From: Paracoccus isoporae
GTDB taxonomy: Bacteria; Pseudomonadota; Alphaproteobacteria; Rhodobacterales; Rhodobacteraceae
NCBI RefSeq assembly: GCF_900101865.1
Contig: NZ_FNAH01000004.1
Span: 62,001-126,000 of the forward strand
Length of the DNA stretch: 64,000 nucleotides
Reading direction: 5' to 3'
Position numbers and translations under genes: made by a program. Positions within the stretch are counted from its first letter, which is position 1, and every line of letters starts with the position of its first letter. Positions 57,801-64,000 of the stretch are shown here, piece by piece. A model generated the notes under the pieces. It was not told the DNA's origin. It worked only from the letters and a program-made list of their open reading frames with translations, and did no database searches.

Positions 57801-57900
57801 CGGCGAGCGAGCGGAAGCTGAACATCCCGGCCAGAAGCAGCACCAGGAATAGTGCGATGGGGGGGACGGGATGCCGGATGGACCAGGTGGACAGGTTCAT
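54844..57900 (-). CDS. RND-family efflux pump inner-membrane transporter
   Basis: A 1018-residue proton-driven exporter of the HAE1/AcrB or MexF-like class. It begins NLSTWSIRHPVPPIALFLVLL, has 12 transmembrane segments in the usual two blocks, the TM4 proton site GILVDDAIVEIENI (Asp-Asp pair), FMSGIAGQYFKQFG and the TM10-11 LMGIVTKNAIMLVEFAL with the Lys. It overlaps the adaptor gene upstream and the methyltransferase gene downstream by ATGA. No outer-membrane TolC-like gene is adjacent. Confidence 0.95.
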   Translation of the reverse strand: MNLSTWSIRHPVPPIALFLVLLLAGMFSFRSLAVTQFPNIDLPLVTVSVAQPGAAPSELITQVAQPIEDAIASVTGVRHTTVTATDAALSVLVEFELETDSDRAVNDIKDAVAEVRGDLPDDITEPVVRRLDVTGMPILTYAVRDQGRSIEELSSFVEDVIARELATVDAVGKVSRMGGADREIKVELDPDRLLAHGLTAASVSQQLRALNIDLGGGRGDLAGTEFSIRALGAADTLDQLGATPIRIGDGATIRLDQIGQIIDGASEERSFALYDGAPVVAFGVFRASGESDLEAAEGTKERLAELQQAYPSTEIFLIDDVTVYTEANFHQAMETLYEGAALAIIVVFLFLRNWRATLIAAVALPLSIIPTFFVMEMLGFTLNSISLLGITLVTGILVDDAIVEIENIVRHINMGVPAYEASEEAATEIGTTVIAISFSIVAVFAPVSFMSGIAGQYFKQFGLTVAVSVLFSLLVARIITPMMAAYLMKDAHHSEARDGFIMRGLMAVSGWTLRHRLLTLLAGVMIFIGSIYSATLLPTEFMPPTDIGRSTVTADLPPGATITDTEDVARRITRRLDEVPEVQSVFVEGGGSDVASAKLFINYGDKADRARSQFALEEEVKRLLSDMPDLRLSFQNENGDNDLAISVLGDSEAGAAEAAQLLADEMKQMPELEGVSSSANLRRPEITVTPKPDIAAQLGVTAIDLATTLRIATIGDSESNLAKFNAGDSQVPIMVRLDRNSRENLDEVRNLRVPSAVGQVPLEAVADVGISAGATEISRYDRRFRTSVTANLTEGTTLGEADQKVKALQGQIELPPGTEIQASGDAEIMGDIFEAFGTAMAAGILLVFVVLVLLFHSFITPISILLSLPLAIGGAIFGLYFFGFAMSLPVMIGFLMLMGIVTKNAIMLVEFALTAMTEGVPKREALLDAVHKRARPIVMTTIAMTAGMVPSAIGSGAGGEFRSPMAIAVIGGLLLSTLLSLLFVPALFSVIHGGQTRLGRFISRRVGINSARETEPAE

Positions 57901-59204
57901 CGCGCCACCTCGCCCGAAGCGCGCTCCGCCTCCCCTGCGCCGGTCGCGTTCGCGGCGGTTTCGGTCGCCGCCGGGGCCTGCGCTTCGCCCGCCGCGCCGG
58001 TCACATCCTCTGCCGTGTCCGCACCGGACGCCGCCGAATTATCCGCAGCGCGCACTGCGTCGATCTGGTCACCGTCGCGGAAAAACGCCCCGGCGCGGGC
58101 GACGACGGTCTCGCCCTCCTCCAGCCCGCGCAGGATCTCGCGCCGGCCCTGCCAGATTGCGCCGGCCAGGACTGGGCGCGTCTCGATCACCCCGTCCGAC
58201 ACGACCTGAACGATCTCGCCATCGGTCGCGGCCAGAACCGCGGTCAGCGGCACCGTCACGCCGTCATGGCGGTCCGTGATGACCCAGCCGCTGGCGAAAA
58301 GGCCCGGTTTCAGCCCCTCGGTCGCGTCCATCGCGATTCGCAGCCGGCCGAGCCGCGTTGCCTGGTCGACCGTGGCGGGCAACAGCCGCACCTCGCCCTC
58401 GACCGCGCCCAGGCCGGCGACCGAAGCTATGGCCGGATCGCCCAGGGACAGCGCGCCGAGCGCGGTCTCGATCACCTCGGCCTCCCATTCGATCTCGCCC
58501 GCGGCCACGATCTCGAACATCGGCTCTCCGGCGGCATTGCCAAGCGCACCGATCCGCGCATTCCGTCCGGTCACGATCCCGTCCACCGGCGCGCGGATCT
58601 CGGTGCGCTGAAGATTCAGCCGCGCGATCTCGACGGCGGCCGCGGCGGTGGCCTGGGTGGCAATTGCCAGCGCCAGACCGTCGCGCGCCGAGGCCACGGC
58701 CGCGCGGGCCGCCGCCTCGCCAGCGACCGCATCATCGAGCGCCGCCTGCGTCGCCGTGCCGCCGCGCTGAAGTCGCTGCGTGCGGGCCAGCGACGCCTCG
58801 GCCTGCGCGGCCGTGGCCTCGGCGCTGTCGATCTGGCTGCGGGCCTGCCCGACCCCAGCCTCGGCGCGCTCCGCCTCCGCCTCGGCCTGCGCGAGCTGCG
58901 CCCTGACCGTCAGATCCGACAGCCGCGCCAGCACATCCCCGCGCGAGACCTCATCGCCGATCTCCGCCAGAACCTCGGTCACCTCGTAGCCGGAAAGCTG
59001 GGGATAGACGAGCGCCTCCTGGCGCGGCACCAGCGAGCCGGAGACGGGCACCCGGATCTCGACCGGGGCGATGCGGGCATCGACGACCGTGGCAGATTGC
59101 CGCGCCTGGACACTGCCCGGCGCCGCCGACTCCCCCTGTTCCGCATCATCGGCGATGGCGGGCGTGGCGGCACTTAGCAGCAGGGCAAGGAAAATTCGCA
59201 GCAT
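57897..59204 (-). CDS. RND efflux periplasmic adaptor (MFP)
   Basis: A 435-residue membrane-fusion protein that links the pump to an outer-membrane channel. The signal peptide is MLRIFLALLLSAATPAIA. Residues 55-100 give the lipoyl half EVTEVLAEIGDEVSRGDVLARL, 100-200 a long Ala/Glu-rich coiled-coil hairpin, 210-240 the second lipoyl half TEIRAPVDGIVTGRNARIG, and then the beta-barrel and membrane-proximal domain. A tail of about 60 residues is Ala/Glu/Thr-rich and probably disordered. I start at 59204; the frame is open 72 codons upstream without support. Confidence 0.92.
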   Translation of the reverse strand: MLRIFLALLLSAATPAIADDAEQGESAAPGSVQARQSATVVDARIAPVEIRVPVSGSLVPRQEALVYPQLSGYEVTEVLAEIGDEVSRGDVLARLSDLTVRAQLAQAEAEAERAEAGVGQARSQIDSAEATAAQAEASLARTQRLQRGGTATQAALDDAVAGEAAARAAVASARDGLALAIATQATAAAAVEIARLNLQRTEIRAPVDGIVTGRNARIGALGNAAGEPMFEIVAAGEIEWEAEVIETALGALSLGDPAIASVAGLGAVEGEVRLLPATVDQATRLGRLRIAMDATEGLKPGLFASGWVITDRHDGVTVPLTAVLAATDGEIVQVVSDGVIETRPVLAGAIWQGRREILRGLEEGETVVARAGAFFRDGDQIDAVRAADNSAASGADTAEDVTGAAGEAQAPAATETAANATGAGEAERASGEVAR

Positions 59205-59653
59205 CTCGATCCGATCTTCTGGATGGGTGGCCGGGTCGTGGCCGTGTTCCGGCTTTGGCAAATGGCCCCGGCGGACAGCCGGACCCGCCGCCACGATAAC
59301 CCGATCCGCGCGCGCCATCCACGCCCGGCGGTTCCGCAACATCTTCAACAGTTTGGTGGGGTGGGCAAGTCTGACGCGGGGAAAACCCCGGTGAACTTGT
59401 CGTGTGCGCTGACATATCACTCGTCACGTCCTGACCGCCCGGCATAGCAGGCGCCGCGCCGATGCCGCGCGACCGGAAACAGGCCCTGCCACCACGTCCA
59501 CCGGACCCGCGAACCATGCGGCAGAGGTGCCAAGGAACTCAAGGGTTTATTAAACGCTGTTCAATCTCTAAGGTTGACGGGCGCGGCATGGCTGGGTCAG
59601 TGTCGTCACGACCACCGTCCAGACCCTCACGACGCGGCAAAAAGTCCTGGCAG
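59205..59653. promoter_or_regulatory. Divergent intergenic region between RND operon and TetR gene
   Basis: About 450 bp with no gene I can support. It should hold both promoters and the repressor operator. An imperfect palindrome TTAAACGCTGTTCAA at 59550-59564 (TTAAAC against TTGAAC in the complement) lies about 90 bp before the TetR gene and is the best operator candidate I see. Confidence 0.4.
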
Positions 59654-60352
59654 ATGACATCCGAAGCGCCCGACGATCCCTCGCGCAAGAATCCGCGCGC
59701 GCGCCGACCTCGCGAAGAATTGCGCCAGCGGACGCTGGAAGCCGCCCGGCAGATCATTCTCGACGAGGGGCCGGAGGCGCTGACGGCGCGCAAGCTTGCG
59801 AAGGCTGCGGGCTATACGCCCGGCACGATCTACAACCTGTTCGACAGCCTGCCCGATGTCTTGTGGGAGGTGAACCGCGAGCATTTCGCCAGAATGTCGA
59901 CGCTTTTCAGCAATCTGCCGGGTGAGGATCCGCAGACGCGGCTGCGCAATCTGGCGGTCCGTTATCTGGATCTGATCGAGAAAGAGCCGACCCTGTTCCG
60001 GGCCCTGTTCGACGGGCCGCGGCGCAGTGAGACCTTCCCTGACTGGTATCTGAACGCGATCAGCGCGCTTCTGGACAGCATCGCCTCGGAGCTGATGCTG
60101 CTCTCGCCCGGGCTGAGCAAGACCGATGCGCATCGCGAATCGGTCGCCATGTTCACCGCGATCCAGGGTATCGCGTCGCTGCACGCATCCGGTCGGCTGG
60201 ACCTTCTGACCCAGGAAACCGCCGCAACGCTGGCCGACGGGCTGGTGACGCGGATCCTGCGCGATCTGTCGCGGGGCGAGGATCGCAGCGATGGCGGGGG
60301 CGAGACCGAGGACCGGGGCCACGGGGCACGCGCCAGCACGGATCGGGGCTGA
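59654..60352 (+). CDS. TetR-family repressor, probable regulator of the RND operon
   Basis: A 232-residue TetR-type repressor. The HTH is ALTARKLAKAAGYTPGTIYNLFDSLPDVLWEVNREHF (residues 39-75), with the recognition helix TPGTIYNLF. The rest is a ligand-binding domain of the kind WYLNAISALLDSIASELM, and a basic or Gly-rich tail. It diverges from the intact RND operon, the usual arrangement for a local repressor induced by pump substrates. No Shine-Dalgarno sequence is clear at 59654; an ATG at 59588 is an alternative. Confidence 0.9.
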   Translation: MTSEAPDDPSRKNPRARRPREELRQRTLEAARQIILDEGPEALTARKLAKAAGYTPGTIYNLFDSLPDVLWEVNREHFARMSTLFSNLPGEDPQTRLRNLAVRYLDLIEKEPTLFRALFDGPRRSETFPDWYLNAISALLDSIASELMLLSPGLSKTDAHRESVAMFTAIQGIASLHASGRLDLLTQETAATLADGLVTRILRDLSRGEDRSDGGGETEDRGHGARASTDRG

Positions 60353-60423
60353 TGGCGCGGCCGCCCTTTCCCGGCGCATGCCACGCCCTTCCGGCACGGT
60401 GATGGGCCGCGGCCCTACCGGTC

Positions 60424-61285
60424 CTACGCCGGCGGGACGCCCGCATCCTGCGCACGTTCAAGCTCCGCCCTGCCACCGAAGATCCGGCGCACCAGCATGA
60501 ACAGCATCGGGATCAGGAACACCCCGAACAGGGTCGCCGCAATCATCCCGCCCATCACGCCGGAGCCGATGGCATTCTGCGCCCCCGCCCCCGCCCCGGT
60601 CGCGCGCGCCAGCGGCAGCACGCCGAGGATGAAGGCCAGCGAAGTCATCACGATCGGGCGCAGCCGCTGCCGCGCCGCGGTCAGCGTCGCGTCCATCAGC
60701 GACTTGCCCTGCTGCTGCAATTCGACCGCGAATTCCACGATCAGGATGGCATTCTTCGCCGCAAGCCCGATCGTCGCCAGCAGCCCGACCTTGAAATACA
60801 CGTCGTTGGACTGGCCCAGCACATGCGCGCCGATCAGCGCCCCCATCAGCCCGACCGGCACCGCCAGCATCACCGCCAGCGGGATCGTCCAGCTTTCATA
60901 GAGCGCCGCGAGCGACAGGAACACGACGAGCGCCGAGATCGCGTAGAGGAACATCTCCTGCGAGCCTGACAGCCGCTCCTGGTAGGAGATCCCGGTCCAG
61001 GCGATGCCGTAGCCGCCATCCAGGTCGGCGGCGAGTTCCTCGACCAGATCCATTGCATCGCCGGAGCTCAGCCCGGCTGCCGGCGCGCCGGAAATCTGCA
61101 GCGCCGAGGTGCCGCCATAGCGGTCCAGCGACACCGGCACATCCTGCCAGTCCACGGTGGAGAAGGCACCGAACGGCACCATTTCGCCCGCCCTGTTGCG
61201 CGCACTCCAGTCCCCGATATCGTCCGGCTGCATCCGATAGGGCGCGTCGCCCTGCACGATCACCGGCTTGAGATCGGTGCCAAGG
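60424..61285 (-). pseudogene. C-terminal remnant of a second RND efflux transporter
   Basis: About 285 residues that match only the last quarter of an AcrB-type pump (from about residue 760): YRMQPDDIGDW, MVPFGAFSTVDW, YQERLSGSQEMFLYAISALVVFLSLAALYESW, TIGLAAKNAILIVEFAVEL and the C-terminal GVMGGMIAATLFGVFLIP. The first three quarters, including the TM4 proton site, are gone. The frame begins where the adaptor fragment upstream loses homology (around 61270-61288), in a different phase. It cannot make a working pump. Confidence 0.85.
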
Positions 61286-61945
61286 CAGCCGCAGCATCTG
61301 CGCGCTCGTATCGGCCAGATCGGCATAGATCGGGTCGAGCCGCGTCACCGTGGCAAGCGCGTCGGCCTGACCGGCGGTGACCAGATCACCCACCGACACC
61401 GCCTGGACCGAGGCCTGCCCCTCGATCGGGCTCTGGATGGTGGTGTTGCCCAGGTTGAATTCCGCCGTCTGCACCTGCGCCTGCGCCACGGCCACCGCGG
61501 CCTCGGCCTGCGCCAGCGTGCTTTGCGCCGACTGCGCGTCGGCCTCCGTCACGCCGCGCCCGGCCAGGGCTTCGTAGCGCTCCGCATTGGCCTGCGCCTC
61601 GTCCCTGGCTGCCTCGGCACTGCGCAGATTGGCCTCGGCCTCGGCCAACGCAGCCTCATAGCTGGTGGCGTCGATCTTGAACATCGGATCGCCCGGCTTC
61701 ATCTGCTGGTCCGGCCGATAGAGGATCTGTTCGACCACGCCCTGCACCACCGGACGGATATCGGCGCTTTCGCTGGCGACCGCGACGCCCGACAGGTTCA
61801 GCGACATCGGCACGGATTCGCGCGTCAGCGTCACGGTGCCGACCTGGACCGCGGCAGGCGCATCGGGCTGCTGCGCAGACAAAGGCGACCCGAGGATCAA
61901 CGCGGCGGTCAGGATCAGGTGCGGAAGGATCGGCATGGCGCGCAT
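61286..61945 (-). pseudogene. N-terminal remnant of a second RND adaptor (MFP)
   Basis: About 220 residues of an AcrA-type adaptor: signal peptide, the lipoyl half VVQGVVEQILYRPDQQMKPGDPMFKID, the Ala/Glu coiled coil and IQSPIEGQASVQAVSVGDLV, ending in TRLDPIYADLADTSAQMLRL. At that point the sequence jumps into the C-terminal part of the pump in another phase, so the translated frame continues as nonsense to 60896. The beta-barrel and proximal domains are missing. Start is at 61945 with GGAG upstream, or 61936. Confidence 0.85.
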
Positions 61946-62157
61946 GGAACAACTACTCCACTGGTCAACATCGCCCCGTAGCGACGGGCGCAACCGGGGC
62001 CATTGCGCCGCAACACAACCCGTATCGCAGCCCTAGCGGGACGCGCCGCCAAGCACAAGCTTACAAGCCGGTCACCGCATCGCAGCGCCGCCGATCCGCG
62101 GCGCGGCCGCATCGCTGCCCGGGCCGGCCGGTCGCAGGGCCCGACGCCGCGCCTGAC

Positions 62158-64000
62158 TCAGAGAAGAAACAGGTCATCCGCCAGAGCATCGGCGTTGTGC
62201 AACCCGTTGATCCGCACCATGTTGCCCGCACCCAGATCCAGCACCAGATTGCCGCCGCGCATCATCGCGCCGTCCACCACATCCGCCACCGTCCGCGCCC
62301 CGTTATGCAGCGCCCCGCGCGAGATATAGAGCTCGTCCACATCGTTGCGGAAATCGCCGATGAACAGGGTGCCGCGCTGAAACACGAAATCATCCGCGCC
62401 GAGCCCGCCATAGGCGGTGTTCTGGCCCAGATCGCTCACCAGCCAGTCATCGCCCGCCCCGCCGTAAAGCCGGTCGGTCCCGGCGCCGGCGACCAGCGTG
62501 TCCTGTCCCATCTGGCCTTGCAGCAGGTCATTGCCGGACCGTCCGCGCAACGCGTCATTGCCGGCATTGCCGAGCAGCACATTGTCCCACGCATTCCCCG
62601 AGATCCGGTCATTTCCGTTGCCACCATGGACATTCTCGACACCGATCATCACGTCGCCCGCGGCGTTTCCGGCATTCTGGCCCTGCATCACCAGGTCCAC
62701 CACCGCGGCCTGGTTGCCCCAATAGGCCGCGACATCCTTGCCCAGCCCGCCATTGAGCGTGTCCGGCCCCTGACCGCCGACCAGCGTGTCGTCCCCGGCC
62801 GCCCCCAGCAGCGAATCGGCGCCGAATTTTCCGATCAGGTAATCCTGCCCGGTGCCGCCATAGATGCGGTCGCTGCCGCCGCGCCCGTCCAGCCAGTCAT
62901 TTCCGCCGCCGCCATTCAGCACGTTGTCGCCGTGATTGCCGAATTGCCGGTCATTGCCGTCGCCCGACACGATCCGCTCGATCCCGGTGATCCGGTCGCC
63001 CGCGGTCTCGCCACGGTTCTGCGCCTGTTCGATCAGATCCACGACCGAGGCCGAGTGACCGATAATCAGCGTATCGAACCCGTCCCCGCCGCTGATCTGA
63101 TCCGGCCCGGAGCCGCCCTGGATCCGGTCATTGCCGGCGTCCCCGATCAGCGTGTCACGCCCGTCGCCGCCGATGAGATGATCATTTCCGCCGCGGCCGT
63201 TCAGATAGTCGTTGCCGGCCCCGCCGCCCAGGGTGTTCCAGACATGGGTGCCATAGATGAAATCATCTCCCGACCCGCCGATGAACCGCTCGATCCCGGT
63301 ATAGACATCGCCGCGCGCATCGCCGGTCGTGTCGCTTGGTGAGGCGAGATCGAAATGCACCCCGCCTCCGCCAAGCAGCATCGTGTCGATCCCCGCCCCG
63401 CCATCGAGCTGGTCCGCGCCGGCACCGCCCGACAGCGTGTCATCGCCATTCCCGCCGATCAGCGTGTCGCGCCCCTCGGCGCCGAACAGAAGATCGTTGC
63501 CGTCACGGCCCTCCAGATGGTCATTGCCGGACCTTCCGTCCAGCCGGTTCCTGGCCGCGTTGCCCAGGACCACGTCGCCGGCATGAGAGCCGACGACACG
63601 CTCGATCACGGTCTTGCCCTCGATCACCAGGTTACCAACCGCCCCGAAAGCCGAACCGATGCCGCCCGGCGACAGATCCAGCGTCACCGGATCGGTCTCG
63701 CCGCTGAAATCCAGCAGGTCGTCGCCGCCACGGTCGATGATGGTCATCGAGAATGGATCGTCCAGCTCACCCTTGACGATGGCGCTGCTGATCATGCCGT
63801 AAAGACCGGTGGCATTGCTGTTGTGGAAATAGGTGGTGTTGCCCGCGCCGACGGCGCTGCTGATGCCATAGATCGTCTCGTATCCCACCATGTCCGCCAG
63901 CATCGGCGTCAGCACCGGCGCGCGGGTCGCGTCGATGAAGGTGTTCTCCTTCTGATTGAAATAGGACATCACCGTCATCTGCCAACTGTCATTGGCAAAC
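62158..64000 (-). CDS. Serralysin-like RTX protein, C-terminal part (5' end outside window)
   Basis: The frame is open to the right edge, reading FANDSWQMTVMSYFNQKENTF, the segment after the catalytic zinc site in M10 serralysins (with the Met-turn MSYF), so the protease domain with HExxH should lie beyond the window. About 27 RTX nonapeptides of the GGxGxDxLx type follow, in several blocks separated by AGDVxxGVENV-like linkers, and would bind calcium. The last 60 residues (DDFVFQRGT to ADDLFLL) are the usual C-terminal type I secretion cap. It would be a secreted calcium-dependent protease; no secretion genes are in view. Confidence 0.88.
   Translation of the reverse strand, partial: FANDSWQMTVMSYFNQKENTFIDATRAPVLTPMLADMVGYETIYGISSAVGAGNTTYFHNSNATGLYGMISSAIVKGELDDPFSMTIIDRGGDDLLDFSGETDPVTLDLSPGGIGSAFGAVGNLVIEGKTVIERVVGSHAGDVVLGNAARNRLDGRSGNDHLEGRDGNDLLFGAEGRDTLIGGNGDDTLSGGAGADQLDGGAGIDTMLLGGGGVHFDLASPSDTTGDARGDVYTGIERFIGGSGDDFIYGTHVWNTLGGGAGNDYLNGRGGNDHLIGGDGRDTLIGDAGNDRIQGGSGPDQISGGDGFDTLIIGHSASVVDLIEQAQNRGETAGDRITGIERIVSGDGNDRQFGNHGDNVLNGGGGNDWLDGRGGSDRIYGGTGQDYLIGKFGADSLLGAAGDDTLVGGQGPDTLNGGLGKDVAAYWGNQAAVVDLVMQGQNAGNAAGDVMIGVENVHGGNGNDRISGNAWDNVLLGNAGNDALRGRSGNDLLQGQMGQDTLVAGAGTDRLYGGAGDDWLVSDLGQNTAYGGLGADDFVFQRGTLFIGDFRNDVDELYISRGALHNGARTVADVVDGAMMRGGNLVLDLGAGNMVRINGLHNADALADDLFLL

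Noticed and set aside
54601..57852. A 1083-codon open frame on the plus strand opposite the RND pump
   Set aside because: Shadow of the pump gene; no motif or ribosome site.
60896..61285. Continuation of the adaptor frame past the fusion point
   Set aside because: These residues are Arg-rich nonsense produced by reading the pump remnant out of phase.

Overview
The window is GC-rich, densely coded chromosome from an alphaproteobacterium, most likely a member of the Rhodobacteraceae related to Paracoccus or Rhodovulum. This placement is inferred from gene content: the murA-DUF2948-hisD neighbourhood, a CckA-type hybrid kinase, a DksA with a single cysteine, a class II DAHP synthase, a fabA-fabB-fabI cluster, a GAAC-N7-GAAC type SOS box before recA, and hydroxybutyrate dehydrogenase. 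I see no rRNA, tRNA, CRISPR array, insertion sequence or prophage. Most of the window is ordinary core genome arranged in short operons with ATGA or GTGA overlaps.

Layout. 1-4272 (minus): hisD (cut by the left edge), a GNAT acetyltransferase, a DUF2948 protein, murA, a small basic protein and a TrmJ-like RNA methyltransferase. 4372-7089: a ThiE-like protein, a small secreted protein and class II DAHP synthase. 7277-13119 (plus): a complete branched-chain amino acid type ABC transporter, with an unknown secreted protein inside the operon. 13219-18946: a CAP-domain lipoprotein, guaA, a gene-free stretch carrying a tandem 11-bp repeat, aroQ, a MoxR-type ATPase, dksA and a flavin monooxygenase. 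18953-25454 (minus): glmM-folP-folB in one overlapping operon, a SleB-like hydrolase and a divergent PPDK-like protein. 25561-30817: selD, an M3 peptidase, a membrane-anchored ThiF/MoeB-like protein, dut and infC (probable AUA start).

30974-37649 (plus): two unknown genes, then fabA, an unknown membrane protein, fabB, fabI, a HAD-family dehalogenase and an alpha/beta hydrolase. 37654-42838: folA/thyA, gloA, a MarR regulator, sdhE, an aspartate-type aminotransferase, a host-attachment protein and a DUF1127 protein. 43048-47434: a LysR regulator, hbdH preceded by a candidate small RNA or attenuator, an orphan peptide-binding protein and a CsbD-like protein. 47431-53618: a DUF1513/imelysin pair, recA with a LexA box, a sulfotransferase and a CckA-like kinase. 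53678-61945: an intact RND efflux operon ending in an rRNA methyltransferase gene, its probable TetR regulator, and the deletion-fused remains of a second RND operon. The right end holds the C-terminal part of a serralysin-like RTX protein.

Functional themes are amino acid supply (his, aroQ, DAHP synthase, liv), envelope precursors (murA, glmM, fatty acid genes), folate and thymidylate (folP, folB, folA, thyA), and efflux. The least explained items are the helically spaced 11-bp repeat after guaA, the terminator-ended leader before hbdH, the collapsed second RND operon, and several conserved-looking genes of unknown function embedded in known operons.
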